DNA of 64,000 nucleotides from Chryseobacterium sp. LJ668. GTDB lineage: Bacteria; Bacteroidota; Bacteroidia; Flavobacteriales; Weeksellaceae. The translations under genes were made by a program, and so were the position numbers. Location: contig NZ_CP080443.1 of assembly GCF_019613955.1 (NCBI RefSeq), forward strand, positions 1,612,001-1,676,000, read 5' to 3'. A model generated the notes under the pieces. The model did not search any database and was not told where the DNA came from. It worked only from the letters and a program-made list of their open reading frames with translations. Below, piece by piece: positions 42,408 through 51,046 of this stretch (the stretch's first letter is position 1; each line of letters begins with the position of its first letter).

Positions 42408-43895
42408 TTACTTTAAATGATTCATCATATTTGAATCGATATTAATTGTCAAACCCGATGCTACTTTCATACCCAATTCGATATTTGCTCTGAAAAAATG
42501 GCACAGCTGTCGGTTGATTATTTCGTCTCTTTTAGGACCGTCAATTCCGCTCATGTGGTCTACAATATTTTGAACGAGGTGATCTCTATCTACCTGATTC
42601 ATCGCTTTGGTATATAATAATCCCGGTTGCGTGTAATGATCATCATCATTTTCGTTACGGTTGTAGTTGGCGACGTGATTACTATCTAATTCATACTCGA
42701 AGTTTTTGTAGGATGAATCAGGTTTGATATCATCAAAACTATTTGGATGATAGTTGGGCTTATCCTGATATTCACTTGAATCTGCCATAAAACCGTCTCT
42801 CTGATAATTATTTACTGCGAAAGGGCATCTGTTTACTTCGAGCTGATGTGCATTCACGCCAACTCTGTATCTATGAGCGTCAGGATAAGAGAATAATCTT
42901 CCCTGAAGCATTTTATCCGGTGAAAAGCTGATGCCGTTGATTAAGTTACTTGGTGAGAAGATTGATTGTTCTACATGAGCAAAAAAGTTATTTGGAATCT
43001 CATTCAATTCCATTTCTCCGACTTCAATTAAAGGAAAATCACCTTGGAACCATACTTTGGTGATATCAAAAGGATTCCATCTGAATTCTCTTGCCTGATC
43101 TTCGGTCATTACCTGAATATACATGGTCCATTTTGGGAAATCTCCGTTTTCAATTGCATTGCAAAGATCTTCCTGAGCAAAATCCGGGTTTTCACCGGCC
43201 ATCTTTGTAGCGTCTTCATTGCTGAAATTTTTAATTCCTTGTTTGGTTTTAAAATGAAATTTAACCCATGTTCTTTCATTGTTTTCGTTGATCATTGAGA
43301 AAGTATGAGATCCAAATCCGTGCATATGTCTGTATCCGTAAGGTGTGCCTCTGTCAGACATTAAAATCAGGACCTGGTGAAGTGATTCCGGATTTAAACT
43401 CCAGAAATCCCACATCATCGTAGCACTTTTTAGATTGGTTTTAGGAACTCTTTTTTGGGTATGAATAAAATCGGGGAATTTTTTAGCATCCTTGATAAAG
43501 AAAACCGGTGTGTTGTTACCCACCAGATCCCAATTTCCGTCTTCTGTGTAGAATTTTAAAGCAAATCCGCGGGGGTCTCTCGCTGTATCTGCGCTTCCTT
43601 TTTCACCGCCAACGGTAGAAAAGCGGGCAAACATCTTGCATGAATTTCCTACCTGCGAAAATAATTTTGCCTTTGTATATTGTGAAATGTCATGTGTAAC
43701 CGTAAACTTTCCATATGCTCCGCTTCCTTTTGCATGCACAATTCTTTCAGGAATTCTTTCTCTCACAAAATGGGCGAGATTTTCCTGCAAAATGAAATCC
43801 TGTAATAAAACCGGACCTCTTGCACCGACAGTTTGAGAATCCTGATGCTCAAAATATGGGGCACCGCTGCCCGATGTTAATTTTTTAGAATCCAT
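42408..43895 (-). CDS. katA: haem catalase
   Basis: A 495-residue monofunctional catalase that breaks down hydrogen peroxide in the cytosol. The catalytic His is in ERIVHAKGSGAYG (about residue 53), the Asn/Phe region in DLVGNNTPVFFIKD, and the haem-ligand Tyr in RLFSYPDAHRYRVG. The length is that of small-subunit catalases. It is transcribed away from the OxyR gene with a 128-nt shared control region. Confidence 0.95.
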   Translation of the reverse strand: MDSKKLTSGSGAPYFEHQDSQTVGARGPVLLQDFILQENLAHFVRERIPERIVHAKGSGAYGKFTVTHDISQYTKAKLFSQVGNSCKMFARFSTVGGEKGSADTARDPRGFALKFYTEDGNWDLVGNNTPVFFIKDAKKFPDFIHTQKRVPKTNLKSATMMWDFWSLNPESLHQVLILMSDRGTPYGYRHMHGFGSHTFSMINENNERTWVKFHFKTKQGIKNFSNEDATKMAGENPDFAQEDLCNAIENGDFPKWTMYIQVMTEDQAREFRWNPFDITKVWFQGDFPLIEVGEMELNEIPNNFFAHVEQSIFSPSNLINGISFSPDKMLQGRLFSYPDAHRYRVGVNAHQLEVNRCPFAVNNYQRDGFMADSSEYQDKPNYHPNSFDDIKPDSSYKNFEYELDSNHVANYNRNENDDDHYTQPGLLYTKAMNQVDRDHLVQNIVDHMSGIDGPKRDEIINRQLCHFFRANIELGMKVASGLTINIDSNMMNHLK

Positions 43896-43952
43896 TGAAT
43901 TAATTTTTATTTATTTTTTAGTTTTTAAAAGCTTTTATCTGCTAATATTTAT

Positions 43953-43960
43953 CAAATTTA
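43953..43960 (-). promoter_or_regulatory. -7 element TAAATTTG for catalase
   Basis: It reads TAAATTTG on the minus strand, about 57 nt before the catalase start. No strict -33 element stands upstream, as expected for a promoter that needs an activator such as OxyR. Confidence 0.45.
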
Positions 43961-43995
43961 GTAGAAATTTTTAATTGGTTGTGCCAAAAACGTCA

Positions 43996-44003
43996 TATCT
44001 TTG
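43996..44003 (+). promoter_or_regulatory. promoter of oxyR (TATCTTTG)
   Basis: TATCTTTG is 18 nt after a TTG (43975-43977), a good promoter match. It is about 36 nt from the divergent catalase -7 element, so one OxyR site could control both genes. Confidence 0.6.
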
Positions 44004-44023
44004 TAATAGATAATATTAATCAA

Positions 44024-44974
44024 ATGAACATTCAGCAATTGGAATATCTTATCGCTGTCGATAAGTACAAACATTTTGGTAAAGCTGCTCAGGCTTGTTT
44101 TATAACCCAGCCTACTTTGAGTGCGATGATACAGAAGTTTGAAGATGAGCTGGATGTAAAAGTTTTTGACAGAACTACCCACCCTATTCGTACCACTGAT
44201 GTGGGATTGCAAATTATTGATCAGGCGAAAGTTATTATTGAAGCCGTCAACGAGCTTAAAAACAAGGCAAATTTATTAAATAATATTTTAGGCGGAACCA
44301 TCAATTTGGGAATTATCCCAACGGTTTCATCATTCATCCTACCTACTGAAATTTTTCACTTCCTGGAAGAGAATCCAAAGATTCTGATGAATGTAAAGGA
44401 AATGACTACCGATAATATTATTAAAGCATTAAAATCAGGAGAATTGGATGCAGGAATCATTTCTACACCATATGATAATGCCAACGAATTCTATCATGAT
44501 TTTCTGTTCAACGAAGAGCTGATGATCTATAGTTCTGATACCGAAGCCAATAAAAAAAACACGTTTATTGTTCCTGATGAGTTGAATGTAGAAAAGGTAT
44601 GGCTTCTGGAAGAAGGAAACTGCTTGAGAAATCAGTTTGAAAACATCTGTCATCTCAAAGAAAACCGATTAAAGCCTAAAAATCTTGAATTTCTGGCGTC
44701 TAATATTCAGACTTTAGTTCATATGGTTGATAAAGTAGGTGGAATCAGTATTTTACCGGAACTGGCTTTAAATCAATTATCTGAAGAGCAGAAAAGTAAA
44801 GTTTTTAGATTTAAAAAACCATTTCCTTACAGAGAGATCAGCATTATTTATTACAAACCTACTTTTAAACAAAAAATCATCGATGAATTAGGAACTTTTA
44901 TTAAGAATTCTCTTTCAGAAAAGCTGAATTTTAATAAAAATTCTAAAGATTACGTGAGCATTAAGCCTCAGTAG
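44024..44974 (+). CDS. oxyR: LysR-type peroxide sensor OxyR
   Basis: A 316-residue LysR-type regulator. The ATG at 44024 gives the usual MNIQQLEYLIAVDKYKHFGKAA helix-turn-helix start; the upstream in-frame codons overlap the promoter. The effector domain holds NCLRNQFENICHL, with Cys at residues 200 and 209, the same spacing as the redox pair Cys199/Cys208 of E. coli OxyR. This and the divergent catalase make a hydrogen-peroxide sensor very likely. Confidence 0.94.
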   Translation: MNIQQLEYLIAVDKYKHFGKAAQACFITQPTLSAMIQKFEDELDVKVFDRTTHPIRTTDVGLQIIDQAKVIIEAVNELKNKANLLNNILGGTINLGIIPTVSSFILPTEIFHFLEENPKILMNVKEMTTDNIIKALKSGELDAGIISTPYDNANEFYHDFLFNEELMIYSSDTEANKKNTFIVPDELNVEKVWLLEEGNCLRNQFENICHLKENRLKPKNLEFLASNIQTLVHMVDKVGGISILPELALNQLSEEQKSKVFRFKKPFPYREISIIYYKPTFKQKIIDELGTFIKNSLSEKLNFNKNSKDYVSIKPQ

Positions 44975-45034
44975 TCCTTCTTAATATTGATATAAATCAT
45001 TAATTTCAAGAAAATTATAATTACCGGATAAAAG

Positions 45035-45067
45035 TTTTGAGTATTAAGAAAATAGTACTTAAATTTG
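45035..45067 (+). promoter_or_regulatory. promoter of the SAM-II/metK transcript
   Basis: TTTTG at 45035-45039 and TAAATTTG at 45060-45067 are 20 nt apart. The expected start site lies just before the aptamer. Confidence 0.65.
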
Positions 45068-45078
45068 CCAACGTTATT

Positions 45079-45132
45079 AACGAGGAAAAATTTGACCTGA
45101 TTGCAACCTCTCTAAAAAAATGCTAAAACAGT
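45079..45132 (+). ncRNA. SAM-II riboswitch
   Basis: The conserved SAM-II core is visible: stem 5' strand GAGG (45082-45085), loop AATTTGACCTGATTGCAA (matching AUUUAACC-GUAUUGCAA of the class), 3' strand CCTC (45107-45110), an A-rich linker and the conserved GCTAAAACA tail (45122-45130) that forms the pseudoknot. It should bind S-adenosylmethionine and repress metK. The distance to metK is about 75 nt and no terminator follows, so control of translation start is likely. Identified by eye. Confidence 0.8.
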
Positions 45133-45205
45133 ATATTCTTTTTAGCTTTTCTGGGCAATTATTCATTTTTTCTTCTACATTTAATCTAAAAAATACAAGA
45201 ATAAT

Positions 45206-46486
45206 ATGTCTTATTTATTTACGTCTGAATCAGTTTCAGAAGGGCACCCAGATAAAATTGCCGACCAGATTTCCGATGCGTTAATCGATAACTTCTTAGC
45301 ATATGATAAAGCTTCAAAAGTTGCTTGTGAAACATTAGTGACTACAGGTCAGGTTGTTTTAGCTGGAGAGGTGAAATCTGATGCGTATCTTGATGTACAG
45401 ACGATCGCAAGAGAGGTAATCAACGGAATTGGATATACGAAAGGTGAATATATGTTCAACGGTGATTCTTGCGGAGTAATTTCTGCAATTCACGAACAGT
45501 CGCCGGATATCAATCAGGGTGTTGACAGAGCTGTAAACGACGAATCTTTTGAAGCCAAAGCAAATGCACAGGGAGCAGGTGATCAGGGAATGATGTTTGG
45601 GTATGCGACTAATGAAACGGCTAATTATATGCCTTTAGCTTTGGATCTTGCACACACTATTCTTAAGGAACTTTCTGCGATCAGGAGAGAAGATTCTGCG
45701 ATCAAATATCTTCGTCCTGATGCAAAAAGCCAGGTAACCATTGAATATTCTGACGATCACAGACCGGTAAGAATTGATTCTATTGTAGTTTCTACTCAGC
45801 ATGACGATTTTGCAGCTGAAGAAGAAATGCTGAATAAAATAAGAGAAGACATTAAAAATATTTTGATCCCGAGAGTTGTAGCTTTACAGACTGAAGAAAT
45901 CAAATCTTTATTCAACGATCAGATCAAATATCACATCAATCCTACAGGGAAATTTGTGATCGGAGGTCCTCACGGAGATACAGGTCTCACAGGCAGAAAA
46001 ATTATCGTTGATACTTACGGCGGAAAAGGTGCTCACGGTGGCGGTGCTTTCTCAGGAAAAGATCCTTCAAAAGTAGATAGAAGTGCTGCATATGCTACAA
46101 GACATATTGCTAAAAATCTAGTAGCTGCAGGTCTTGCTGATGAAGTTTTGGTACAGGTTTCCTATGCAATTGGTGTTGCTGAGCCATGTGGTTTGTACAT
46201 CAACACATACGGAACTTCAAAAACCGGTTTGAATGACGGCGACATTGCTAAAAAAGTTTCTACAATTTTTGATTTAAGACCTTACGCAATCGAGCAAAAT
46301 CTTAAATTAAGAAATCCTATCTATCAAGAGACAGCTTCTTACGGTCACATGGGAAGAGAGCATTTTATTGCCGATAAAACTTTTAACAAAGGTCATAAAA
46401 ATGAGTTGACATTGACAGGTTTGGAATTTTTCACCTGGGAAAAATTAGACAAAGTAGAAGAAATAAAATCCGCTTTTGGAATTTAA
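45206..46486 (+). CDS. metK: S-adenosylmethionine synthetase
   Basis: The enzyme makes S-adenosylmethionine from methionine and ATP. It has 426 residues with the family motifs [12 protein letters not shown], the active-site hexapeptide region [12 protein letters not shown], and [19 protein letters not shown]. The SAM-II riboswitch upstream provides feedback control by its product. A strong terminator follows, so it is monocistronic. Confidence 0.98.
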   Translation: MSYLFTSESVSEGHPDKIADQISDALIDNFLAYDKASKVACETLVTTGQVVLAGEVKSDAYLDVQTIAREVINGIGYTKGEYMFNGDSCGVISAIHEQSPDINQGVDRAVNDESFEAKANAQGAGDQGMMFGYATNETANYMPLALDLAHTILKELSAIRREDSAIKYLRPDAKSQVTIEYSDDHRPVRIDSIVVSTQHDDFAAEEEMLNKIREDIKNILIPRVVALQTEEIKSLFNDQIKYHINPTGKFVIGGPHGDTGLTGRKIIVDTYGGKGAHGGGAFSGKDPSKVDRSAAYATRHIAKNLVAAGLADEVLVQVSYAIGVAEPCGLYINTYGTSKTGLNDGDIAKKVSTIFDLRPYAIEQNLKLRNPIYQETASYGHMGREHFIADKTFNKGHKNELTLTGLEFFTWEKLDKVEEIKSAFGI

Positions 46487-46507
46487 TCTTTTCTTTTAGA
46501 TATTTAG

Positions 46508-46544
46508 ACTGCTTTATCTTCATAAGATAAGGCAGTTTTTTTTA
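46508..46544 (+). terminator. rho-independent terminator after metK
   Basis: ACTGCTTTATCTT and AAGATAAGGCAGT form a 13-bp stem with one G-U pair and a CAT loop, then eight Ts. Confidence 0.93.
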
Positions 46545-46567
46545 AATTTACGTTTTAAATAAATAGG

Positions 46568-47059
46568 ATGAAGAATTTTCGTTGGATATTGGGACTAGTA
46601 TGTGTATGTTTTCTGAGTGTTTTTACGAAAGCTCAGGTGACCGTACATAAAATGATCAATGTAGGATACGTTTATCAAAATCAGAGTTTTGCTGAAGTAG
46701 GAGGAAAATTGCTTTTTCTGAAAACTGATGATGTGATCTACAGGTTAGGAGCTTCTGCAATGATGGGATCTGCCAATTCTGAATTTGCCATCATGCCGAA
46801 AGTAAATGCAGATGTTTTGTTAAATTTTGAAAAAAATGTAGACTTTAAACATTCATATTATTTCTTAGCAGGTGTTGAAGGTACCAATAAATATGTAGCT
46901 CCAAAAATTGGCCTTTCATTATTTGGGATTTTAGATCTGACGGGAGGGTATGCATTCTCTATTACAGACTCGCGATTAAACGGAAAAGAACTAAAAGGCT
47001 TGAATGTTAATTTCACACTAAATATCCCTACAGCATTCTTACATGATATGTTTAAGTAA
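46568..47059 (+). CDS. small outer-membrane-type beta-barrel protein of unknown function
   Basis: A 163-residue protein with a signal peptide ending FTKAQV. The rest alternates hydrophobic and polar residues with Gly and aromatic residues at strand ends (VGYVYQNQSFAEVGGKLLF, YYFLAGVEGTNKY), which suggests a small beta barrel. No family is recognised. It has no visible partner: a terminator precedes it and 187 nt separate it from the sigma factor. Confidence 0.7.
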   Translation: MKNFRWILGLVCVCFLSVFTKAQVTVHKMINVGYVYQNQSFAEVGGKLLFLKTDDVIYRLGASAMMGSANSEFAIMPKVNADVLLNFEKNVDFKHSYYFLAGVEGTNKYVAPKIGLSLFGILDLTGGYAFSITDSRLNGKELKGLNVNFTLNIPTAFLHDMFK

Positions 47060-47189
47060 GTTTTTTTGCATAATTCTTTGAAATATTTAATAATTAGTTA
47101 ACAGTTATTAAAATTTTATTTATATTTACAACATAATTTAATGCTTATTGATAAGACTTTACTCTAATACACTTGTAGCGAACAAAAAA

Positions 47190-47220
47190 CCTGACAGAAT
47201 GTCGGGAGACTGTTTTGTCT
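47190..47220 (+). promoter_or_regulatory. structured leader of the ECF sigma factor gene
   Basis: CCTGACA-GAA-TGTCGGG makes a 7-bp stem with one G-U pair, and AGAC-TGTTTT-GTCT a second small hairpin directly after it. The two lie 27-57 nt before the start. They could affect translation or mRNA stability. No known riboswitch class is recognised. Confidence 0.4.
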
Positions 47221-47246
47221 GCGGGTAAATACTGAGAAACAGAGTC

Positions 47247-47834
47247 ATGAAATCAACAGATAGCCTATTAATTTCTCTTTACCAAAAAGGAGACGAAGAA
47301 GCATTATCAACCCTAATACACCGTCATCAAAAAGATCTTTTTTCGTTTATTCTTTATAAAATTAATGACGAAGATTTGGCAAATGACGTTTTCCAGGATA
47401 CATTTATCAAGATTATTGTTATGCTGAAAGAAGGGCGTTACAATGAAGAAGGTAAATTTATTCTTTGGGCGAAAAGAATTGCACAGAATTTAATTATCGA
47501 TCATTTCAGAGCAAAATCTAAAAACATCAAAGTTTCTGAAACAACTTTCGATAACGATGAGTTCTCTATTTTTGATTTAATCAGAGAACCCTCAGAGAAT
47601 ATTGAAGACCAGCTTGTAAGCAACCAAATTCAGGAAGATTTACTTAAAATGCTGCAGTGCCTTCCTGAAAATCAACAGGAGGTGATAAAACTCAGGTTTT
47701 TCGACGGATTAAGTTTTAAAGAAATTGCAGATCATACAGATATGAGCATCAATACAACTTTAGGAAGGGTTCGATACGCGTTGATCAACTTAAGAAAAAT
47801 CATGGAAGAGAATAATATTATTCTGACAAGATAA
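47247..47834 (+). CDS. ECF-type RNA polymerase sigma factor
   Basis: A 195-residue sigma-70 family protein with region 2 (about residues 20-90: FSFILYKINDEDLANDVFQDTFIKII) and region 4 (about 130-185: LPENQQEVIKLRFFDGLSFKEIADHTDMSINTTLGRVRYAL). No anti-sigma gene is adjacent; instead a 44-residue ORF follows 45 nt downstream. In Bacteroidota such sigma factors without an anti-sigma partner are common, and their trigger cannot be read here. Confidence 0.92.
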   Translation: MKSTDSLLISLYQKGDEEALSTLIHRHQKDLFSFILYKINDEDLANDVFQDTFIKIIVMLKEGRYNEEGKFILWAKRIAQNLIIDHFRAKSKNIKVSETTFDNDEFSIFDLIREPSENIEDQLVSNQIQEDLLKMLQCLPENQQEVIKLRFFDGLSFKEIADHTDMSINTTLGRVRYALINLRKIMEENNIILTR

Positions 47835-47879
47835 TAATTCACACCCTTTCACGTTTTAAAGAAAAAACAATTTTCGCCT

Positions 47880-48014
47880 ATGAAAAATAACGATTCTTTA
47901 AAAATGAAATGTTTGAAGCCTAAAAAGCAAACCATCGATTTTTTGCTCAATTATTCAAAAAGTCTTGATGTGGTTAAGATTAAAAATAATCATTATCAAC
48001 TTTCAAAAAATTAA
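47880..48014 (+). CDS. 44-residue basic protein downstream of the sigma factor
   Basis: The ORF runs from ATG 47880 to TAA 48012-48014. Its product is basic (MKNNDSLKMKCLKPKKQTID ... HYQLSKN) with a central amphipathic helix (TIDFLLNYSKSLDVVKI). Similar short Lys-rich proteins with a KPKK-T-I-x-F-L-x-Y-S-K-S pattern occur in flavobacteria as I recall, which supports it being real. It lies 45 nt after the sigma factor stop and probably shares its transcript. Function unknown. Confidence 0.6.
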   Translation: MKNNDSLKMKCLKPKKQTIDFLLNYSKSLDVVKIKNNHYQLSKN

Positions 48015-48018
48015 TCAT

Positions 48019-48026
48019 TAATTTTG
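48019..48026 (+). promoter_or_regulatory. -7 element TAATTTTG, 6 nt before the YjjG-type gene
   Basis: TAATTTTG is followed by TGCTGT and the ATG at 48033. No -33 TTG is evident. If active, it gives a nearly leaderless mRNA. Confidence 0.45.
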
Positions 48027-48032
48027 TGCTGT

Positions 48033-48728
48033 ATGAAAATTCAGCACATTTTTTTTGACCTAGACAATACACTTTGGGACCACCGAAGAAACGCTTATCT
48101 CACGATCAAAGATCTTTTCAGTAAACAGGAAATTACTTTAAGATACAATATTGATTTTTCAGAATTTCATTCTGTATACCACGAAATCAACGAAAAGCTT
48201 TGGGCGCAGATTAGAGACGGCGAAATAGATAAAGAATATCTCAGAAAACACCGGTTTTACGATACCTTTAATCATTTCGGAATTGACGATCTAGAATTAT
48301 CAATGTTTTTTGAAGAACATTTCTTAGACCATATTCTTAATTATAATTATCTTGTAGAAAGCGCAGATGTTATTTTGGATTATTTAAAGTCAAAAAATTA
48401 CACGCTGCATATTATTTCAAACGGTTTCCAGGAAGTTACGGAGAGAAAATGTATACTATCCGGAATTGCGCATTATTTTAATACGATTACAAGCGCAGAC
48501 TCCGTAGGTATAAGAAAGCCTCATTCTGCTATTTTTCAATATTCATTAAGTTTGGCTGAAGCTAAAAAAGAAGAAAGCATTCTGATTGGCGACGACTGGA
48601 TTGCGGATGTTGTAGGTGCACAAAATTTTGGAATAGACGTTATTTTCTTTGATGTTCTTAATGAAAACCCTCAACAGGAGAATTTAAAAGCAATTAAGCA
48701 TCTTTTACAGATAAAGGATTATTTATAA
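48033..48728 (+). CDS. YjjG-family noncanonical pyrimidine nucleotidase (HAD fold)
   Basis: A 231-residue HAD phosphatase. The start is the ATG at 48033 (MKIQHIFFDLDNTLWDH); the in-frame TTG three codons earlier is part of the -7 element. Motif I is DLDNT, motif II is SNGF and motif III/IV are KPHSAIF and GDDWIADVVGA. The YjjG subfamily dephosphorylates noncanonical pyrimidine nucleotides such as 5-substituted dUMP and so keeps them out of DNA. It overlaps the next gene by one base. Confidence 0.9.
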   Translation: MKIQHIFFDLDNTLWDHRRNAYLTIKDLFSKQEITLRYNIDFSEFHSVYHEINEKLWAQIRDGEIDKEYLRKHRFYDTFNHFGIDDLELSMFFEEHFLDHILNYNYLVESADVILDYLKSKNYTLHIISNGFQEVTERKCILSGIAHYFNTITSADSVGIRKPHSAIFQYSLSLAEAKKEESILIGDDWIADVVGAQNFGIDVIFFDVLNENPQQENLKAIKHLLQIKDYL

Positions 48729-49192
48729 TGAAAAATCAGAATATAGAACCGGCAAGTTTTTTCAAAATGATGTCTCTCATCTATAATGCGTTATTAGCTG
48801 GAATGATCATTATGGGAGGTATAATGTATCTCATGAATCCTAGTAAAAATTTAGATTTTGATCTTAGTAATCAGCTTTTGGCAATTATGTTGGTTGTTAT
48901 GGTTACTGGAGTTTTCGGAAGTAATTTAGGATATAATTTTTTAAAAAATAAAATTGACAACAACGATTCAATAGGAGAAAAGATAGCTAAAGTTCAGGGC
49001 GCAACCATTGCCAAATTAGCATTTATCGAAGCTCCTGCTTTACTTGGGATCATTCTTTATATGGTAGAGAGCAATTTAGCATTTCTCATGCTTTCTGCAA
49101 TTATGATTCTTTATTTTTTAGTATTAAAACCATCAAAAGATAAAATATTAGATGATATGAATCTGACTTCAGAAGAAAGAAGAAAATTTTAG
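48728..49192 (+). CDS. four-helix membrane protein of unknown function
   Basis: A 154-residue membrane protein with about four hydrophobic segments (LLAGMIIMGGIMYLM, LLAIMLVVMVTGVFG, a central pair near residues 100-135) and a charged C-terminus (LDDMNLTSEERRKF). Its start codon overlaps the nucleotidase stop (TAATG). I do not recognise a characterised family. Confidence 0.75.
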   Translation: MKNQNIEPASFFKMMSLIYNALLAGMIIMGGIMYLMNPSKNLDFDLSNQLLAIMLVVMVTGVFGSNLGYNFLKNKIDNNDSIGEKIAKVQGATIAKLAFIEAPALLGIILYMVESNLAFLMLSAIMILYFLVLKPSKDKILDDMNLTSEERRKF

Positions 49193-49233
49193 ATAAAAAA
49201 ACAAAATCATCGAAATAACAGAATTATTTTATA

Positions 49234-49270
49234 AAAGTTTCGGCGGCACCAAAGGTGCCGCCGAAACTTT
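49234..49270. terminator. strong bidirectional terminator
   Basis: AAAGTTTCGGCGGCACC and its exact complement form a 17-bp stem around an AAA loop, between the convergent membrane protein and trpS genes. It is among the strongest and most GC-rich hairpins in the window. Confidence 0.9.
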
Positions 49271-49293
49271 ATTCATTAGAGAATGTTTTCAGA

Positions 49294-50262
49294 CTAAATT
49301 CCCAAACTTTCTCTTACTCTATGAATGGTCTGCGTAGCAACTGCTCTTGTTTTCAAAGCACCTTCCTGAAGTTTAGCTTCCAGCTCATCAAGATTGTTCA
49401 TGTAATAAGAAAACCATTCTCTTTCTTTTTCAAATCTTACAAGAATTAAATCTAAAAGTTCTTTTTTCGCATGACCGTAGCCGTAATTCCCGGCTAAATA
49501 TTTCGCTCTTAATTCTTCTGTCTGTTCTGGTGTTGCGATTAATTCATAAATCGCAAAAGTTTTATCTGTGGAAGGATCTTTAGGTTCTTCCAATGATTTG
49601 GAGTCACTTTCAATGCTCATTACCTGCTTTTTCAATTCTTTTTCAGGTAAGAATATATTGATGATATTTCCCCTGGATTTAGACATTTTGTGACCATCTA
49701 CTCCGGGAACGTATTTTGTATTTTCCTGAAGCTCAGCTTTAGGCAAAACCAAAACTTCACCCATCTGATTATTAAATCTTGAAGCAACATCACGGGCAAT
49801 TTCCAAATGCTGAAGCTGGTCTTTCCCTACAGGAACGATCTCTGCATCATACAAAAGAATATCTGCAGCCATCAGAATAGGGTAAGTAAACAGTCCTGCA
49901 TTTACGTCCTGCAGGCGATCTGCTTTATCTTTAAATGAATGCGCTAAAGTCAATCTTTGATAAGGAAAAAAACAGGATAAATGCCAAGATAATTCACAGG
50001 TTTCGGGGATGTCGCTCTGTCTGTAGAAAAATGTTTTTTCGGTATCCAATCCGCAGGCAAGCCACGCTGCAGCAATTTCATACGTGTTATTTCTTAATTC
50101 TTTTGCATCTTTAATCTGTGTAAGAGAATGCAGATTTGCAATGAATAAAAAAGATTCATTCCCTGTTTGCTTTGAAAGCTCAATTGCAGGAATAATAGCA
50201 CCCAAAAGATTTCCAAGATGCGGGGTTCCGGTGGCCTGTATGCCGGTAAGAATTCTTGACAT
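49294..50262 (-). CDS. trpS: tryptophanyl-tRNA synthetase
   Basis: It charges tRNA-Trp. The 322 residues begin MSRILTGIQATGTPHLGNLLGAI, where HLGN is the HIGH-type signature; KMSKS is at KMSKSRGN (about residue 197). The length is normal for bacterial TrpRS. It stands alone, 97 nt downstream of the SanA-like gene, with a TTAGATTT triplet repeat in the gap (50277-50298). Confidence 0.97.
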   Translation of the reverse strand: MSRILTGIQATGTPHLGNLLGAIIPAIELSKQTGNESFLFIANLHSLTQIKDAKELRNNTYEIAAAWLACGLDTEKTFFYRQSDIPETCELSWHLSCFFPYQRLTLAHSFKDKADRLQDVNAGLFTYPILMAADILLYDAEIVPVGKDQLQHLEIARDVASRFNNQMGEVLVLPKAELQENTKYVPGVDGHKMSKSRGNIINIFLPEKELKKQVMSIESDSKSLEEPKDPSTDKTFAIYELIATPEQTEELRAKYLAGNYGYGHAKKELLDLILVRFEKEREWFSYYMNNLDELEAKLQEGALKTRAVATQTIHRVRESLGI

Positions 50263-50359
50263 TTAAATTTAAATTTAGATTTTAGATTTTAGATTTTCTA
50301 AAATTAGTTTACAAAAGTATAAAAGATCTAAGATTCTACAAAGGAATGTTTTCTCTGAC

Positions 50360-51004
50360 TTATTTTATAAAAACCTTCTCCCCACCATATTTCGGTTCAA
50401 CATCAAAAATAAAATCCCAGAAGACTTTTGCTCTTGCCAGTTTTTCTCTTGCGTTGGTTTTAAAACCTGTATATTTATTAACGTCTTCAGCATTATAACC
50501 GAAGGCTTCAATTCCATTTTTTCTAGCCAGATAAACTGCTCGTTCGTTATGAAAACGCTGTGAAATGATGATGTAAGAATTTTGTCCGAAAATTTCTTTA
50601 GCACGAATAACAGAATCTAAAGTTCTGAAACCTGCAAAATCCTCAAAGATTTTCTCGGCGGGAATTCCGGCTTTGATCAGTTCGTTTTTCATTTCTTCGG
50701 GTTCATTATAATCTTTTCTAGAATTGTCGCCGCTTACAATAATATTTTGAATTTTTCCGGATTTATACAAGTCTACAGCAGACACAATTCGGTTGACGAA
50801 ATAAGCATTGGGTGAACCATTAGAGAGCGTTTTACTCGTTCCAAGGAGTAGTCCCGTTTTTTTTGTTGGAACTTCTTCGAGGTATTTGGTGATAAAATCA
50901 TGGCTGTATTTTCCAATAGACCAGTTCGCATAAATGACAAAAATAATTCCTGCCACAAAAAGCAGCAGGAAGATTTTGATTATATTTTTTATAATTTTTC
51001 TCAT
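50360..51004 (-). CDS. SanA/YdcF-type (DUF218) membrane protein
   Basis: A 214-residue protein with one N-terminal membrane helix (FLLLFVAGIIFVIYANW) and a periplasmic DUF218 domain: LLLGTSKTLSNG, IIVSGDN, KIFEDFAGFRTLDSVIRAKEIFG, SQRFHNERAVYLARKNGI. In E. coli SanA affects the outer-envelope barrier to vancomycin at high temperature; the reaction is not known. It follows lspA by 42 nt on the minus strand. Confidence 0.85.
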   Translation of the reverse strand: MRKIIKNIIKIFLLLFVAGIIFVIYANWSIGKYSHDFITKYLEEVPTKKTGLLLGTSKTLSNGSPNAYFVNRIVSAVDLYKSGKIQNIIVSGDNSRKDYNEPEEMKNELIKAGIPAEKIFEDFAGFRTLDSVIRAKEIFGQNSYIIISQRFHNERAVYLARKNGIEAFGYNAEDVNKYTGFKTNAREKLARAKVFWDFIFDVEPKYGGEKVFIK

Positions 51005-51046
51005 ACATTTTGAAACTGAAAAGCTCTACTAAAAGTATGAAATATT

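Noticed and set aside
50277..50298. Triple TTAGATTT repeat between sanA-like and trpS genes
   Set aside because: It is a short AT-rich run of three units; no function or structure can be supported.
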